Source: Candidatus Villigracilis vicinus (GTDB lineage Bacteria; Chloroflexota; Anaerolineae; Anaerolineales; Villigracilaceae). From it: a stretch of DNA of 64,000 nucleotides. Where the stretch lies: assembly GCA_016721315.1 (NCBI GenBank), contig JADKIL010000005.1, forward strand, positions 186,001 through 250,000, written 5' to 3'. This document shows positions 17,349-25,583 of this stretch, one piece after another. Numbering within the stretch: position 1 is the first letter of the stretch; every line of letters starts with the position of its first letter. Under the pieces are notes generated by a model. The model saw nothing but the letters and a program-made list of their open reading frames with translations. It was not told where the DNA came from and ran no database searches. The position numbers were made by a program, and so were the translations under genes.

Positions 17349-18635
17349 TTAACGATCCAACTGTCGAATGGATTTCGATAACAACCCGCCAAACCCCAAC
17401 AAGCCGCCGAAAAACGCAGTAAACAGGAACATGGATGACATCCCCGCGCCGGGACCTGTGCCAACCAACAAACCAAAAGAGTGTTGAACCCATACATAAT
17501 TCAACATGGCGGGTTCAAAGAGGTTGTCGGCTAATAAACCACCTAACAAATAACCAATGGGTTGACTTCCGATCTGGATCATTTCGCGTGTAGAAAAGAC
17601 CCTGCCCTGAATTTGATTCGGGACCAGTTCCTGCCACAAGGCAAAATATGGACTAACGATCAACGGAATGGTCACCTCTGCCAAAAAGCCCGCCACTGAC
17701 CAGCCGACAACCGTGTCACTCATAGCCATGCTTACATCACATATCAAGAATGAGAGTCCCGTGGCAATGAGATACATCCGCGCCTTCTTTTGCGGATTCT
17801 TCCATGCAATGATCCACACTCCTCCCAAAATGCCGCCAACCCCCATTGCCAGGCGGACGATGCCCAGTGCAGTTTCGTCTCCTCCACTGCGCGTGAGAAT
17901 CATAGGTGAGAGGATGGCAAAGTAGGTCAGGGTTGCGAACAGATTGACCAAGAAAAAAGACAAGGTCAAATTACGCAACCCGGCATTCTTGAAAATGTAA
18001 TCCAAGCCAAAACGTAATTCACCCCAGAAATTTTCTGAAGGCTTTACTTCAGATTGTACGGTTGGAATATGGATAATAAACAATCCATACAAAGCCAGCG
18101 CCATTGTGAACAGGTCAATCCCAAGGACGACATTTAGCCCAACCGTTTGTTGAAACAACCCGGCAAAGACAGGTGCAAACATCCGCGCCATTGATCTGCC
18201 CAAGCCAAGCGACCCATTCGCGCGGGTATAGTCATCTTTGGGGACCACCAAACTCACAGTGGAATTGAAAGCCGGTTCTTGAAATGCCTCGAAGATGCCT
18301 GCCAAGCCAATGGTCAAGTACAAATGCCAGAGATGCAAAGACCCGGTCAGGTTTGTAAACAACAGAAAAACCGTAGTCAGACCCGCGCTTAAGTCCGCAA
18401 AGAACATGATGCGTTTACGCGACCAGCGATCCACAAGCACACCCGCGAACGGACTGGCAGCGATATAGGTAACGCAATTGAAAAATCCCAGCATAGCAAG
18501 CGCCGTGGCAGACTGGGTCTGTTCGTATGCCCAGATCATCACCGCAAAACGGGTCATGCCGGTGCCCAACAAAGAGATCGATTGACCGAATAATAGAACG
18601 TAAAACGTTTGAAGGTTTTTATTTTTGAAATTCAT
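17349..18635 (-). CDS. MFS exporter, macrolide-efflux (Mef/MFS_3) type
   Basis: A 428-residue major facilitator with about 12 helices. The N-terminal part (LLFGQSISLLGTGMTRFAV, then GVLVDRWSRKRIM in the loop between helices 2 and 3) places it with the drug:H+ antiporters that include Mef macrolide pumps and EntS-like exporters. It likely extrudes a drug or secreted metabolite. No ribosome site is evident before the ATG. A promoter, a leader peptide and an intrinsic terminator precede it, so expression is probably induced by a ribosome-targeting compound. Substrate is inferred only. Confidence 0.8.
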   Translation of the reverse strand: MNFKNKNLQTFYVLLFGQSISLLGTGMTRFAVMIWAYEQTQSATALAMLGFFNCVTYIAASPFAGVLVDRWSRKRIMFFADLSAGLTTVFLLFTNLTGSLHLWHLYLTIGLAGIFEAFQEPAFNSTVSLVVPKDDYTRANGSLGLGRSMARMFAPVFAGLFQQTVGLNVVLGIDLFTMALALYGLFIIHIPTVQSEVKPSENFWGELRFGLDYIFKNAGLRNLTLSFFLVNLFATLTYFAILSPMILTRSGGDETALGIVRLAMGVGGILGGVWIIAWKNPQKKARMYLIATGLSFLICDVSMAMSDTVVGWSVAGFLAEVTIPLIVSPYFALWQELVPNQIQGRVFSTREMIQIGSQPIGYLLGGLLADNLFEPAMLNYVWVQHSFGLLVGTGPGAGMSSMFLFTAFFGGLLGFGGLLSKSIRQLDR

Positions 18636-18648
18636 GTGAGTAGTGGTT

Positions 18649-18685
18649 AAAAAAGAAACCCGCGGGAACGAAATGCGCCCGCGGG
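18649..18685 (-). terminator. Attenuator terminator ahead of the MFS gene
   Basis: On the minus strand CCCGCGGG, an 11-base loop and CCCGCGGG form an 8-bp GC stem followed by TTTCTTTTTT. It lies between the leader peptide stop and the exporter start, so in the basal state transcription should end here. Confidence 0.85.
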
Positions 18686-18691
18686 AAAGGT

Positions 18692-18720
18692 CAGGGGAAA
18701 TGCCCGGTATCAGCCAGATA
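18692..18720 (-). promoter_or_regulatory. Hairpin overlapping the leader-peptide stop codon
   Basis: CGGTATC and GATACCG pair around a five-base loop that contains the leader's stop region. A ribosome paused within the leader would alter this stem and could free sequence to compete with the downstream terminator. The stem is visible; the switching role is inference. Confidence 0.5.
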
Positions 18721-18766
18721 CCGTTAAACAGGCGCGCAAATAGGAGGCAGTCATCAGTCTGCTCAT
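18710..18766 (-). CDS. 18-residue regulatory leader peptide
   Basis: A short frame reading MSRLMTASYLRACLTVSG, preceded by AGGTG seven bases before the ATG, 34 bases downstream of a near-consensus promoter start and followed by a hairpin and an intrinsic terminator before an MFS drug exporter. This is the standard arrangement of translation-attenuation or antitermination control, in which an antibiotic stalls the ribosome on the leader. The internal MTASYLR recalls, from memory, the mef(A) leader MTASMRLR. The peptide's own stalling ability is untested. Confidence 0.75.
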   Translation of the reverse strand: MSRLMTASYLRACLTVSG

Positions 18767-18806
18767 ATTGATCACCTGTGGCATGAGAATGTGTTGCATA
18801 AAATGC

Positions 18807-18835
18807 ATTATATCACCAGCAAAAATAGAAGCCAA
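18807..18835 (-). promoter_or_regulatory. Promoter of the MFS leader transcript
   Basis: On the minus strand TTGGCT, a 17-base spacer and a perfect TATAAT. The predicted start, near 18800, gives a leader RNA of about 165 bases containing the leader peptide and attenuator. Confidence 0.8.
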
Positions 18836-18901
18836 ATCGTGTATATTTGATTTAACAACCCGATCTTTTGAATAAGAGTTTGTAAATAATTTGAGGTACC
18901 C

Positions 18902-19414
18902 ATGAACAAATTATCAAACCCAATCAATTACACCATCCGCCGCACCGAACCTTCGGATGCCGAAGCCTATCAGCGCATCTTCTCCTGTCCCAAGGTCATT
19001 CGCGGGACACTGCAATTGCCATATCCCTCTGTGGAAACCTGGCAAAAACGCCTCACCGAAGTCCCTGATGGGGTATACAACCTGTGCGCTTGTGTGGAGA
19101 ATGAAGTCGTCGGTCAATTGGGGTTGCACACTTTCCCACATAGACCGCGCCGCAGACACGTGGGACAGATTGGCATGGCGATCCATGATGACTGGCAGGG
19201 AAAGGGAGTTGGCTCCGCGCTCATGGCAGCTGCCATCGACCTCGCCGATAATTGGCTCAACCTCACCCGCCTCGAGCTTGAGGTTTATACTGATAACGAA
19301 CCAGCCATCGCCTTGTATAAAAAATTCGGCTTCGTCACCGAAGGGACTCATATCCGCTTTGGTTATCGCGATGGTCAATATGTGGATGTATACGCAATGG
19401 CGCGCCTGCGTTAG
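18902..19414 (+). CDS. GNAT family N-acetyltransferase (RimI/YhhY-like)
   Basis: A 170-residue GNAT protein: TIRRTEPSDAEAYQRIF at the N-terminus, GQIGMAIHDDWQGKGVGSAL as the acetyl-CoA loop, and LELEVYTDNEPAIALYKKFG in the C-terminal half, as in YhhY/phosphinothricin-type acetyltransferases. GAGGT precedes the start. It diverges from the MFS exporter's leader; whether both form a resistance pair is speculation. Substrate unknown. Confidence 0.83.
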   Translation: MNKLSNPINYTIRRTEPSDAEAYQRIFSCPKVIRGTLQLPYPSVETWQKRLTEVPDGVYNLCACVENEVVGQLGLHTFPHRPRRRHVGQIGMAIHDDWQGKGVGSALMAAAIDLADNWLNLTRLELEVYTDNEPAIALYKKFGFVTEGTHIRFGYRDGQYVDVYAMARLR

Positions 19415-19490
19415 ACCATGACCCCGGTATGATTTACGAAAAGGAGATTTTCTCCTACCATATCCATATCTTTAACTCAGGAGAAATCTC

Positions 19491-19754
19491 ATGCAAACCC
19501 CAACCCAGTACGCCCCCTGCCCACAATGCAAACAATCCAATGCCAAGCCTGTCACCTATACCTGGTGGGGCGGCGCGATCGGACCGCGAATGATGAGCCA
19601 TGTCAAATGCCAGAATTGCAACACGCAATACAACGGCAAGACGGGCAAATCCAACACCCAAAGCATCATCATCTATAACCTTGTCGTTTTTGTGCTCGCT
19701 TTCTGTGTTTGTGGCGGGTTGGCTGCAGTGAACGTCTTACTCCAAAATCAATAA
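19491..19754 (+). CDS. Small zinc-ribbon membrane protein
   Basis: An 87-residue protein with two Cys pairs (CPQC near residue 10 and CQNC near 43) that should form a zinc ribbon, followed by one membrane helix (IIIYNLVVFVLAFCVCGGLAAV). AGGAG precedes the start. It is followed by a perfect terminator, so it is a single-gene unit. No function can be assigned. Confidence 0.7.
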   Translation: MQTPTQYAPCPQCKQSNAKPVTYTWWGGAIGPRMMSHVKCQNCNTQYNGKTGKSNTQSIIIYNLVVFVLAFCVCGGLAAVNVLLQNQ

Positions 19755-19771
19755 ACGACGTTCACAAAACT

Positions 19772-19814
19772 CAAAAGAGGGTACGGATGCAACAGTCATC
19801 CGTACCCTCTTTTG
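19772..19814. terminator. Perfect 18-bp terminator stem
   Basis: CAAAAGAGGGTACGGATG, a seven-base loop, and the exact complement ending CCCTCTTTTG, then TTGTTG. The A and T runs inside the stem make it work in either direction. Confidence 0.85.
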
Positions 19815-19845
19815 TTGTTATACTCCTTGTAGAAAGAAGGTCTTC

Positions 19846-20448
19846 ATGCTCCCACGCATCTCCTACGAATCACTCCATTTTCACATCCCCGCCGCCACAG
19901 TAAACAAGATCGCCGCATGGATCCTGCTTTCAGACGACGCCTACATGCAGAGTGAGATCAACAAACACGGCGTCACGACCGCAATCAAGTATCAGGGCAA
20001 GGTCGGGTTTCACAGACTTAACGAAGTGCCCAAACAAACCGGAATGGCAACTCCTTATTACGGCACCATTGGCGGCGTGTATAACTTCATTTTCAATGTA
20101 CAGGAAGATGACACCACACTGCGCATCAGGCACTCGCTGGGAAATCAGTTTAAGCTCAAGCCGTATGAAACAGCACTGGGTACACCCATCCAGTTCGAAG
20201 AACATAGTGAAGCGTCCAACCGCTGGTTCAGCAATCGCCTCGAAACGATCATCGAAGAACGCGAAAAAGACTTCCGCTTTTACATCGACGGCGAGATCTA
20301 TGCCAACCTGCTTGCCATTGGCTGGCAAAAAGAACGGGTTCAGGAATATCAATATAAATTTATTCCCACCACGGTCGGCTGCCGTATCATCATCCGCCAC
20401 ATCGCCAGCACTCGCACCTTTGACCTCACTGAGAACATCGATTGGTAA
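19846..20448 (+). CDS. Hypothetical protein
   Basis: A soluble 200-residue protein with no signal peptide or membrane helix. AAGAAGG lies upstream of the start. The middle contains TPYYGTIGGVYNFIF, then a charged part EEREKDFRFYID and a C-terminal Lys/Arg/Ile-rich stretch predicted as mixed alpha/beta. No family is recognised. The stop lies a few bases before the TATAAT of the FMN-riboswitch promoter. Confidence 0.65.
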   Translation: MLPRISYESLHFHIPAATVNKIAAWILLSDDAYMQSEINKHGVTTAIKYQGKVGFHRLNEVPKQTGMATPYYGTIGGVYNFIFNVQEDDTTLRIRHSLGNQFKLKPYETALGTPIQFEEHSEASNRWFSNRLETIIEEREKDFRFYIDGEIYANLLAIGWQKERVQEYQYKFIPTTVGCRIIIRHIASTRTFDLTENIDW

Positions 20449-20457
20449 TGATATAAT
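20429..20457 (+). promoter_or_regulatory. Promoter for the FMN-riboswitch transcript
   Basis: A perfect TATAAT at 20452-20457 with a weak -35 CTGAGA 17 bases upstream, placed so that transcription starts just before the RFN element. The -35 part overlaps the preceding gene's end. Confidence 0.55.
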
Positions 20458-20475
20458 CAGCGTATAACTTAATTA

Positions 20476-20613
20476 ACCTTCGGGGCAGGGTGCAATTCCC
20501 GATCGGTGGTATAGCCCACGAGCCTGTTTAGGTACATCGCTTTCCTTGTTGGGAAAACGGGCATGATCCGGCGTAACTCCGGAGCCGACAGTATAGTCTG
20601 GATAGAAGAAGGT
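20476..20613 (+). promoter_or_regulatory. FMN riboswitch (RFN element)
   Basis: Closing stem ACCTTC/GAAGGT, CGGGGCAGGGTGCAATTCCC, GTATAGCCCACGAGCC, CATGATCCGGCGTAACTCCG and AGCCGACAGTATAGTCTGG are all canonical RFN blocks in the right order. It precedes an ABC importer instead of rib biosynthesis genes. Confidence 0.97.
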
Positions 20614-20640
20614 AAAGAGCACAGATCCGTATGGGATTTT

Positions 20641-20771
20641 GTGTGGATTCGCGCCCCGAAAACGATCGTTGTTTTCGGGAATTTTATTTAACGCATCCAC
20701 ACGCCTCATACCCGGGTCGTTGCTTGTTTTCGCGCCCCGGAGTTTTACCTACTCTGAGGCGTTTTTGTTTA
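20641..20771 (+). terminator. FMN riboswitch expression platform
   Basis: Two competing structures are visible. GTGTGGAT (20641-20648) pairs with ATCCACAC (20695-20702), enclosing a CCGAAAAC/GTTTTCGG hairpin. ACGCCTCA (20701-20708) pairs with TGAGGCGT (20755-20762) followed by TTTTTGTTT, an intrinsic terminator. The two long stems share bases 20701-20702, consistent with mutually exclusive folds. Confidence 0.7.
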
Positions 20772-20818
20772 AGACCAGACAGGTTTTCGAAAATCTGCCT
20801 GGTTTGAGAATAAACTTT

Positions 20819-21586
20819 ATGAAACCAAAAATACTGCACACCTTTTCACGCTGGTTCTCGCTCGCTTCCATTCTGCTTGCGATCCCATTATGGGCGCTCA
20901 TTGTCCGTATCAGCGGACTCCCCAAATTCATCCTGCCCTCCCCTGCAGATGTGTGGATGCGTTTCCTCAAGGCTTTGTTCGATGGCAGTTTGCTTTATCA
21001 CACGGGCATCACTTTGATGGAGATACTGCTCGGGCTGCTGGTCGGTGTTTGTTTTGCCACCATCGTTGGGTATGCCCTTGCCAAATCACGCGCATTGGAA
21101 CAGATCCTTTCGCCGTACCTCGTGGCGAGCCAAGCGATCCCCATTGTGGCAATTGCGCCGCTGCTCGTCATCTGGCTGGGAGATGGCATCTTCGCAAAGG
21201 TAGTCATTTGCGCGTTGATCGTATTCTTCCCTGTATTGGTCAATACCATCGTGGGGGTACGGGCTGTATCAACCTCGCTCTACGATCTGATGAACTCCCT
21301 GCACGCCACCCGTTCGCAGATTTTATGGAAGCTCGAACTGCCTGCATCGTTACCCGTTCTCCTCGGCGGACTGCGTATTGGCGCGACCCTTTCGGTGATC
21401 GGCGCCATCGTTGGTGAGTTGGTGGATGCGCAGGAAGGGCTTGGCTTTTTACTGCAACTCGGCGATTTTCAATATGACACATCCATGGTGTTTGTGGCGG
21501 TATTCATGTTGGTTGCGCTGGCACTGGGCTTGTACGGCATAGTGACCTTGCTGGAAAAACGTTTCTTAAAATGGCAACAGAAGTAG
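20819..21586 (+). CDS. ribX: Riboflavin ABC transporter permease
   Basis: A 255-residue permease of the SsuC/TauC/ThiX class. Five to six helices, with the binding-protein-dependent EAA loop near DLMNSLHATRSQILWKLELP. An FMN riboswitch stands in front and a THI5-like binding protein and an ATPase follow, matching the RibXY riboflavin import system described for Chloroflexota. The start follows the terminator; the longer open frame reaching 20639 runs through the riboswitch and is not coding. Taurine or thiamine-precursor transport is the alternative but does not explain the RFN element. Confidence 0.83.
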   Translation: MKPKILHTFSRWFSLASILLAIPLWALIVRISGLPKFILPSPADVWMRFLKALFDGSLLYHTGITLMEILLGLLVGVCFATIVGYALAKSRALEQILSPYLVASQAIPIVAIAPLLVIWLGDGIFAKVVICALIVFFPVLVNTIVGVRAVSTSLYDLMNSLHATRSQILWKLELPASLPVLLGGLRIGATLSVIGAIVGELVDAQEGLGFLLQLGDFQYDTSMVFVAVFMLVALALGLYGIVTLLEKRFLKWQQK

Positions 21587-21666
21587 ACCGTGATCCTAAC
21601 ACGGCACTTGCACAAAACTCGTCACTCAAAAAGCGTGACTTGCAAATTCAAAGGAGAAATTTTGTA

Positions 21667-22644
21667 ATGAAGAAAGTTGTTTTACTCATGCTTGGGCTGG
21701 CACTCAGCCTGATGGCTTGCACCAGCTCACAGTCCGCGAACGAAGCGGGCGAACTTCGCACGGTCAAGCTGCCAATGGGCTATATCCCGAACATTCAGTA
21801 TGCACCGTTCTATGTCGCTGTGGACAAGGGCTATTTTGCTGAAGAAGGCATCGCCATCGAGTTTGATTATTCGTTCGAGACAGACGGTGTGGCATTGACC
21901 GGCGCAGGTGAGCTTCCATTCGCTGTGGCATCTGGCGAGCAAGTGCTGCTGGCGCGTTCACAGGGACTGCCTGTTGTATATGCCTTTGCATGGTATCAGC
22001 AATTCCCCATCTCGATCATCTCTGCACCGGGATTGAATATCAGTAAACCTGCCGACCTGCGTGGAAAAAAGGTCGGACTGCCCGGTTTGTTCGGCGCGAA
22101 TTTCATCGGCTTGGAAGCGCTCCTGTTCGCAGGCGGCGTAGATCCCTCTGAAGTGACCATGGACGCGATCGGTTTCAATCAAGTTGAGGCATTCGCCACC
22201 GGCACAAGCGATATTGTGGTCGGGTACGCTGCCAACGAACCCATTGTGCTGGCTTCACAAGGCGTAGAGTTGAACGAACTACGTGTGGCAGATTATGCCC
22301 AACTGACCGCCAATGGAATTGTAACCAGCGAAAAGACCATCACCGATGAACCCGATCTGGTTCGCGGCATGGCGCGTGCTCTCGCAAAAGGTATTGCAGA
22401 TACGATCGCAAATCCTGAAGAAGCCTATACCATTAGTTTGAAGTTCGTAGAGAATTTAAAGGATCAGGATAAAACCGTCCAGATGCAGGTCTTGAACACC
22501 TCCATCGAGTTTTGGAAGGCTGACCGCATCGGTTTCTCCGACCCACAAGCGTGGGAGAACATGAACGACCTGCTCGTGAAAATGGAATTGATCCCCGATC
22601 CCATTGACCTGAGCAAGGCGTTCACCAACGAGTTCGTACCGTAG
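21667..22644 (+). CDS. ribY: Riboflavin ABC transporter substrate-binding lipoprotein
   Basis: A 325-residue NMT1/THI5-like binding protein. The signal ends LALSLMAC with the lipidated Cys near residue 19. The mature part has KLPMGYIPNIQYAPFYVAVD and DKGYFAEEGIAIEF, the usual start of this fold, then DLRGKKVGLPG. AAGGAG precedes the chosen ATG. Riboflavin as ligand is inferred from the FMN riboswitch upstream. Confidence 0.83.
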   Translation: MKKVVLLMLGLALSLMACTSSQSANEAGELRTVKLPMGYIPNIQYAPFYVAVDKGYFAEEGIAIEFDYSFETDGVALTGAGELPFAVASGEQVLLARSQGLPVVYAFAWYQQFPISIISAPGLNISKPADLRGKKVGLPGLFGANFIGLEALLFAGGVDPSEVTMDAIGFNQVEAFATGTSDIVVGYAANEPIVLASQGVELNELRVADYAQLTANGIVTSEKTITDEPDLVRGMARALAKGIADTIANPEEAYTISLKFVENLKDQDKTVQMQVLNTSIEFWKADRIGFSDPQAWENMNDLLVKMELIPDPIDLSKAFTNEFVP

Positions 22645-22652
22645 GAAAAAAT

Positions 22653-22704
22653 CCGTCGTTGCGAGGAGTACCTTTCATAAAAAGAGCACTCCTCGCAATG
22701 ACGG
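22653..22704. repeat. Inverted repeat, dispersed GTCATTGCGAGGAG-type element
   Basis: CCGTCGTTGCGAGGAGT and ACTCCTCGCAATGACGG form a 17-bp stem with one mismatch around an 18-base loop, inside the gap between ribY and the ATPase. The arm resembles the CGTCATTGCGAG repeats common in many genomes. Confidence 0.6.
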
Positions 22705-22717
22705 AAGAATCACGCTC

Positions 22718-23458
22718 ATGAAACCCATTCTCAGCATCCGCGATCTCTCTGTAACTTTTCCCGATAATAACGGCGGTCTTCACGCGTTAGATGCGATATC
22801 GTTCGATGTCCATCCGCGCGAATTTGTCTGTTTTCTTGGTCCATCCGGCTCAGGCAAGACAACCTTTCTGCGCGTACTGGCAGGGATCTTACAACCGACT
22901 TCCGGCTCGGTGAGTTTCATGCACAGCCATAAGCCGCGCATCGGCATGGTCTTTCAACAATCCAACCTTATGCCCTGGCGTACCGTGATGGAGAACATCA
23001 TGCTGCCGCTCGAACTGGAAGGCAGTGGGAATATCAAGGCGCAGAACAAAGCACGCGAGATGATCAGCCTGGTGGGATTAAAAGGATTCGAAGATGCGCT
23101 CCCGCGCGACCTCTCCGGTGGAATGGCACAGCGCGTGGCGATCGCGCGCGCGCTCATCCATGACCCCGACCTGCTCCTGCTCGACGAGCCCTTTGCCTCG
23201 CTGGATGCCCTCACCCGCGAACGCATGTGGACGGAACTTTCACGCATTTGGCAGGCAAAGCAAAAAACCGTCATCATGGTGACACATTCCATCAACGAGT
23301 CACTATTCTTAGCAGATCGTGTCCTTGTGCTGACCCAACGCCCCGGCAAGATCAAACTAGACATAGAAGTGGACCTTCCACGCCCGCGCACAGATGACAT
23401 TCGTTACACAAGTCATTTTGGAAAGCTGGCTAAGAAACTGCGTTCAGCGATCGAATGA
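22718..23458 (+). CDS. ABC transporter ATP-binding protein of the riboflavin system
   Basis: A 246-residue ATPase of the SsuB/TauB class. Walker A GPSGSGKTTFLR (about 42-53), Q-loop MVFQQSNLMPWRTV, signature LSGGMAQRVAIARAL, Walker B LLLLDEPFASLD, His switch VTHSINES. It is the third gene of the FMN-riboswitch operon and should power ribX/ribY. It ends at a strong terminator. Confidence 0.85.
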   Translation: MKPILSIRDLSVTFPDNNGGLHALDAISFDVHPREFVCFLGPSGSGKTTFLRVLAGILQPTSGSVSFMHSHKPRIGMVFQQSNLMPWRTVMENIMLPLELEGSGNIKAQNKAREMISLVGLKGFEDALPRDLSGGMAQRVAIARALIHDPDLLLLDEPFASLDALTRERMWTELSRIWQAKQKTVIMVTHSINESLFLADRVLVLTQRPGKIKLDIEVDLPRPRTDDIRYTSHFGKLAKKLRSAIE

Positions 23459-23492
23459 AATATCCCCGCTTTCATGGCGGGGATATTCTTTT
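23459..23492. terminator. Bidirectional terminator
   Basis: AATATCCCCGC and GCGGGGATATT, 11-bp perfect stem with a seven-base loop and CTTTT after it, between converging genes. Confidence 0.8.
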
Positions 23493-23974
23493 CACTTCCC
23501 TAAAAAACCTTCCACAATTTCCTGGCGATGCTTGCCGTAATCGCGGACCAGTGAATCTACACAGCGCGCAATGGTGGCAGGACTCCCACGATAATGGACA
23601 ATGCCCGTATCCAACTCCCATTCGCCTTCAGAGATCGAACGCAAATAATGAACCAGGACATCATACGTGGAGGAAATGGCATTCATCAATTCATCGCGGC
23701 TAACTGATGGGAACTGCGTAAAGAATTTCTCATTAACCTTGCGATAGTCGTTCGTGCCGTCGTAAAAATAGAACGGCTCCGCACCTTCGCGCAGGGCGCT
23801 GCACCCCGCCAATGTGATGCGGTTCCAACCAATGAAATGAGCGGCAATATCACGCGGCGTCCAATCGCCGAGAGGGGCAAGAAAGCTGTCAGCAGGGAGT
23901 TCCTGCAAGGTATTCATAAAATCCGCATAAGCGGTTTGCAAGTCAGCCAGTTGTTTGTCACGAGGGTCGAACAT
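23492..23974 (-). CDS. DinB/ClbS-like four-helix protein
   Basis: A 160-residue helical protein of the DinB superfamily (DinB_2/ClbS/maleylpyruvate-isomerase N-terminal fold). The metal-binding pattern is suggested by DWTPRDIAAHFIGWNR (His near 46) and DYGKHRQEI at the C-terminus. Members are thiol-dependent transferases or colibactin-type protection proteins; the role here is unknown. Confidence 0.65.
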   Translation of the reverse strand: MFDPRDKQLADLQTAYADFMNTLQELPADSFLAPLGDWTPRDIAAHFIGWNRITLAGCSALREGAEPFYFYDGTNDYRKVNEKFFTQFPSVSRDELMNAISSTYDVLVHYLRSISEGEWELDTGIVHYRGSPATIARCVDSLVRDYGKHRQEIVEGFLGK

Positions 23975-23998
23975 GAAGCCTCCTTTAAAGCCATGGGG

Positions 23999-24430
23999 TC
24001 ATTTTGTTCTTAGAAAACCAAGAACACCAACACCGAATAATGAAACCCCGCCTGCGAACACAGCCAATGGGAACAGCAAAAACCTGCCCATCTCCGAACT
24101 CATCAGGCTGTCACCAGCATTACTGGCTGCGCCTAGTGCGATCACACAACACATCCCCAAATGGACCAATCCCAATAGCGCAGATAGCACGGAACCGATC
24201 AGGCTGGCTGTTTTATTCTGCAAGCTGGTCAGTCCCACGAATAACAGAATTACCAGCCCATATGGAATGACGATGGCACTGAACATGGCTCGAAATGCAC
24301 AGGCATAGTCGTTATAACTGCGGCAATCTCGTCCATTCAAAAACAGATAGACGCCCAATCCAATAGCGGCAATACCAAACAAGATAGAAGCAAAAATAAA
24401 TAACCGATAAAGAATGATTTTTCGATCCAT
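23999..24430 (-). CDS. Hypothetical four-helix membrane protein
   Basis: A 143-residue protein with four predicted membrane helices (about 8-30, 45-65, 78-103, 115-138) and a short outer loop with two Cys (DCRSYNDYACA). No family recognised. It lies downstream of holB on the same strand, beyond a terminator. Confidence 0.6.
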   Translation of the reverse strand: MDRKIILYRLFIFASILFGIAAIGLGVYLFLNGRDCRSYNDYACAFRAMFSAIVIPYGLVILLFVGLTSLQNKTASLIGSVLSALLGLVHLGMCCVIALGAASNAGDSLMSSEMGRFLLFPLAVFAGGVSLFGVGVLGFLRTK

Positions 24431-24444
24431 GGCTTATCCTAATA

Positions 24445-24477
24445 AAAAGACAGCCGCCAACAAGGAGACTGTCTTTT
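24445..24477 (-). terminator. Terminator after holB
   Basis: On the minus strand AAAAGACAG, a 15-base loop and CTGTCTTTTTATT form a stem plus T-run four bases after the holB stop. Confidence 0.7.
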
Positions 24478-24480
24478 GAG

Positions 24481-25488
24481 TTACACCTTTGGCAGATCCA
24501 TCAAAAGCACTTCCGCCAGCAGCCGCGAGTTGACATTGCGGTCCATCTTCTCCAGAACATTTTCATGGTCACTGACCACTTTGCGAGCGGAAGAAAGGTC
24601 CAACCGCCCGGCAAGGAACTCGATCTCCATGTTGCGGTCAATGTTGATGAGCGGCGTCCCCGCCCCTGCCACGCGCAGGAGCACATCGCGCCAGTAGGTG
24701 AGCCAAACCAAAATGGTCTGACGCATGGCGTCTTTGTCTTTGGATAATTTTTCGGCATAGGAAAATTTATCCACACGGGAAGCAGGCAAAATGGTCTGAA
24801 GATCGTTCAGGCGTTCTTCCCGTTTTTCGAGCAGGGTCGCATCATCGATGAGACGGCGGGCAAAGCCGGGGCGTCCGCCGGAGATGTGAGCGAGCAGACG
24901 GGCGCGGTCTTCATCCACACCGCGCTCTAGCAAGTCTGAAATAATGGCTTCGAGCGGCAGAGGGCGCAGACGCAGGATCTCACAACGTGAGTTAATGGTC
25001 GGCAAGAGTTGTTCGGGGGTGTCTGCGGTTAAGAGCAGGACGGCATGAGCGGGGGCTTCTTCCAGGGTTTTGAGCAGGGCATTGGATGCACTGTCATTGG
25101 CTTCTTGAAAACGTAAGAACATGGCGACGCGATACGGCGATTGATATGGCTTGAGGCTAAATGTCTTTTGCAAATTACGTATTTGTGAAATTCGTATTTC
25201 GCCTGTTGGGCTTGGATTTAATTCTGAATCTGTTGGCTCAACAATACTCAGGTCGGGGTGCTGCATGGCTTCGATCTGTTTACAGGTGCGGCAGTTGAAA
25301 CATGGTTCCCCCGGCGCAACAGGCTTTTCACAATTCAACGCCTGAGCTAGGCGAAGCCCCAACGTCCGCCGACCCAAGCCGGGAGGTCCGGAAAAAAGAT
25401 ACGCATGGCGGGTTTCGCCGCGCGCCACATGGCGACGCAGCATATCCACAGCCCATTCGTGTCCGAGAAGGTTCCAGTTATCAGCCAT
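24481..25488 (-). CDS. holB: DNA polymerase III subunit delta'
   Basis: Clamp-loader subunit of 335 residues. AAA+ start with WAVDMLRRHV, a P-loop FSGPPGLGRRTLG in which the usual Lys is Arg, a four-Cys zinc module (C...CFNCRTC), KTLEEAPAHAVLLL and the sensor region with NSRCEILRLRPL. ATG at 25488 was taken; TTG three codons upstream is possible. Loss of the P-loop Lys fits delta', which need not hydrolyse ATP. Confidence 0.88.
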   Translation of the reverse strand: MADNWNLLGHEWAVDMLRRHVARGETRHAYLFSGPPGLGRRTLGLRLAQALNCEKPVAPGEPCFNCRTCKQIEAMQHPDLSIVEPTDSELNPSPTGEIRISQIRNLQKTFSLKPYQSPYRVAMFLRFQEANDSASNALLKTLEEAPAHAVLLLTADTPEQLLPTINSRCEILRLRPLPLEAIISDLLERGVDEDRARLLAHISGGRPGFARRLIDDATLLEKREERLNDLQTILPASRVDKFSYAEKLSKDKDAMRQTILVWLTYWRDVLLRVAGAGTPLINIDRNMEIEFLAGRLDLSSARKVVSDHENVLEKMDRNVNSRLLAEVLLMDLPKV

Positions 25489-25583
25489 TGAAATCAAGTA
25501 TCAGGGCTCAAGTGCGAGGTGTCAAGTGGTGGAAAAAGGATCGGATTCCAAGCAGCAAGTGTCAGGTTGAGAAAGAGGCGGTG

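Noticed and set aside
20639..20818. N-terminal extension of ribX
   Set aside because: It runs through the riboswitch expression platform and terminator.
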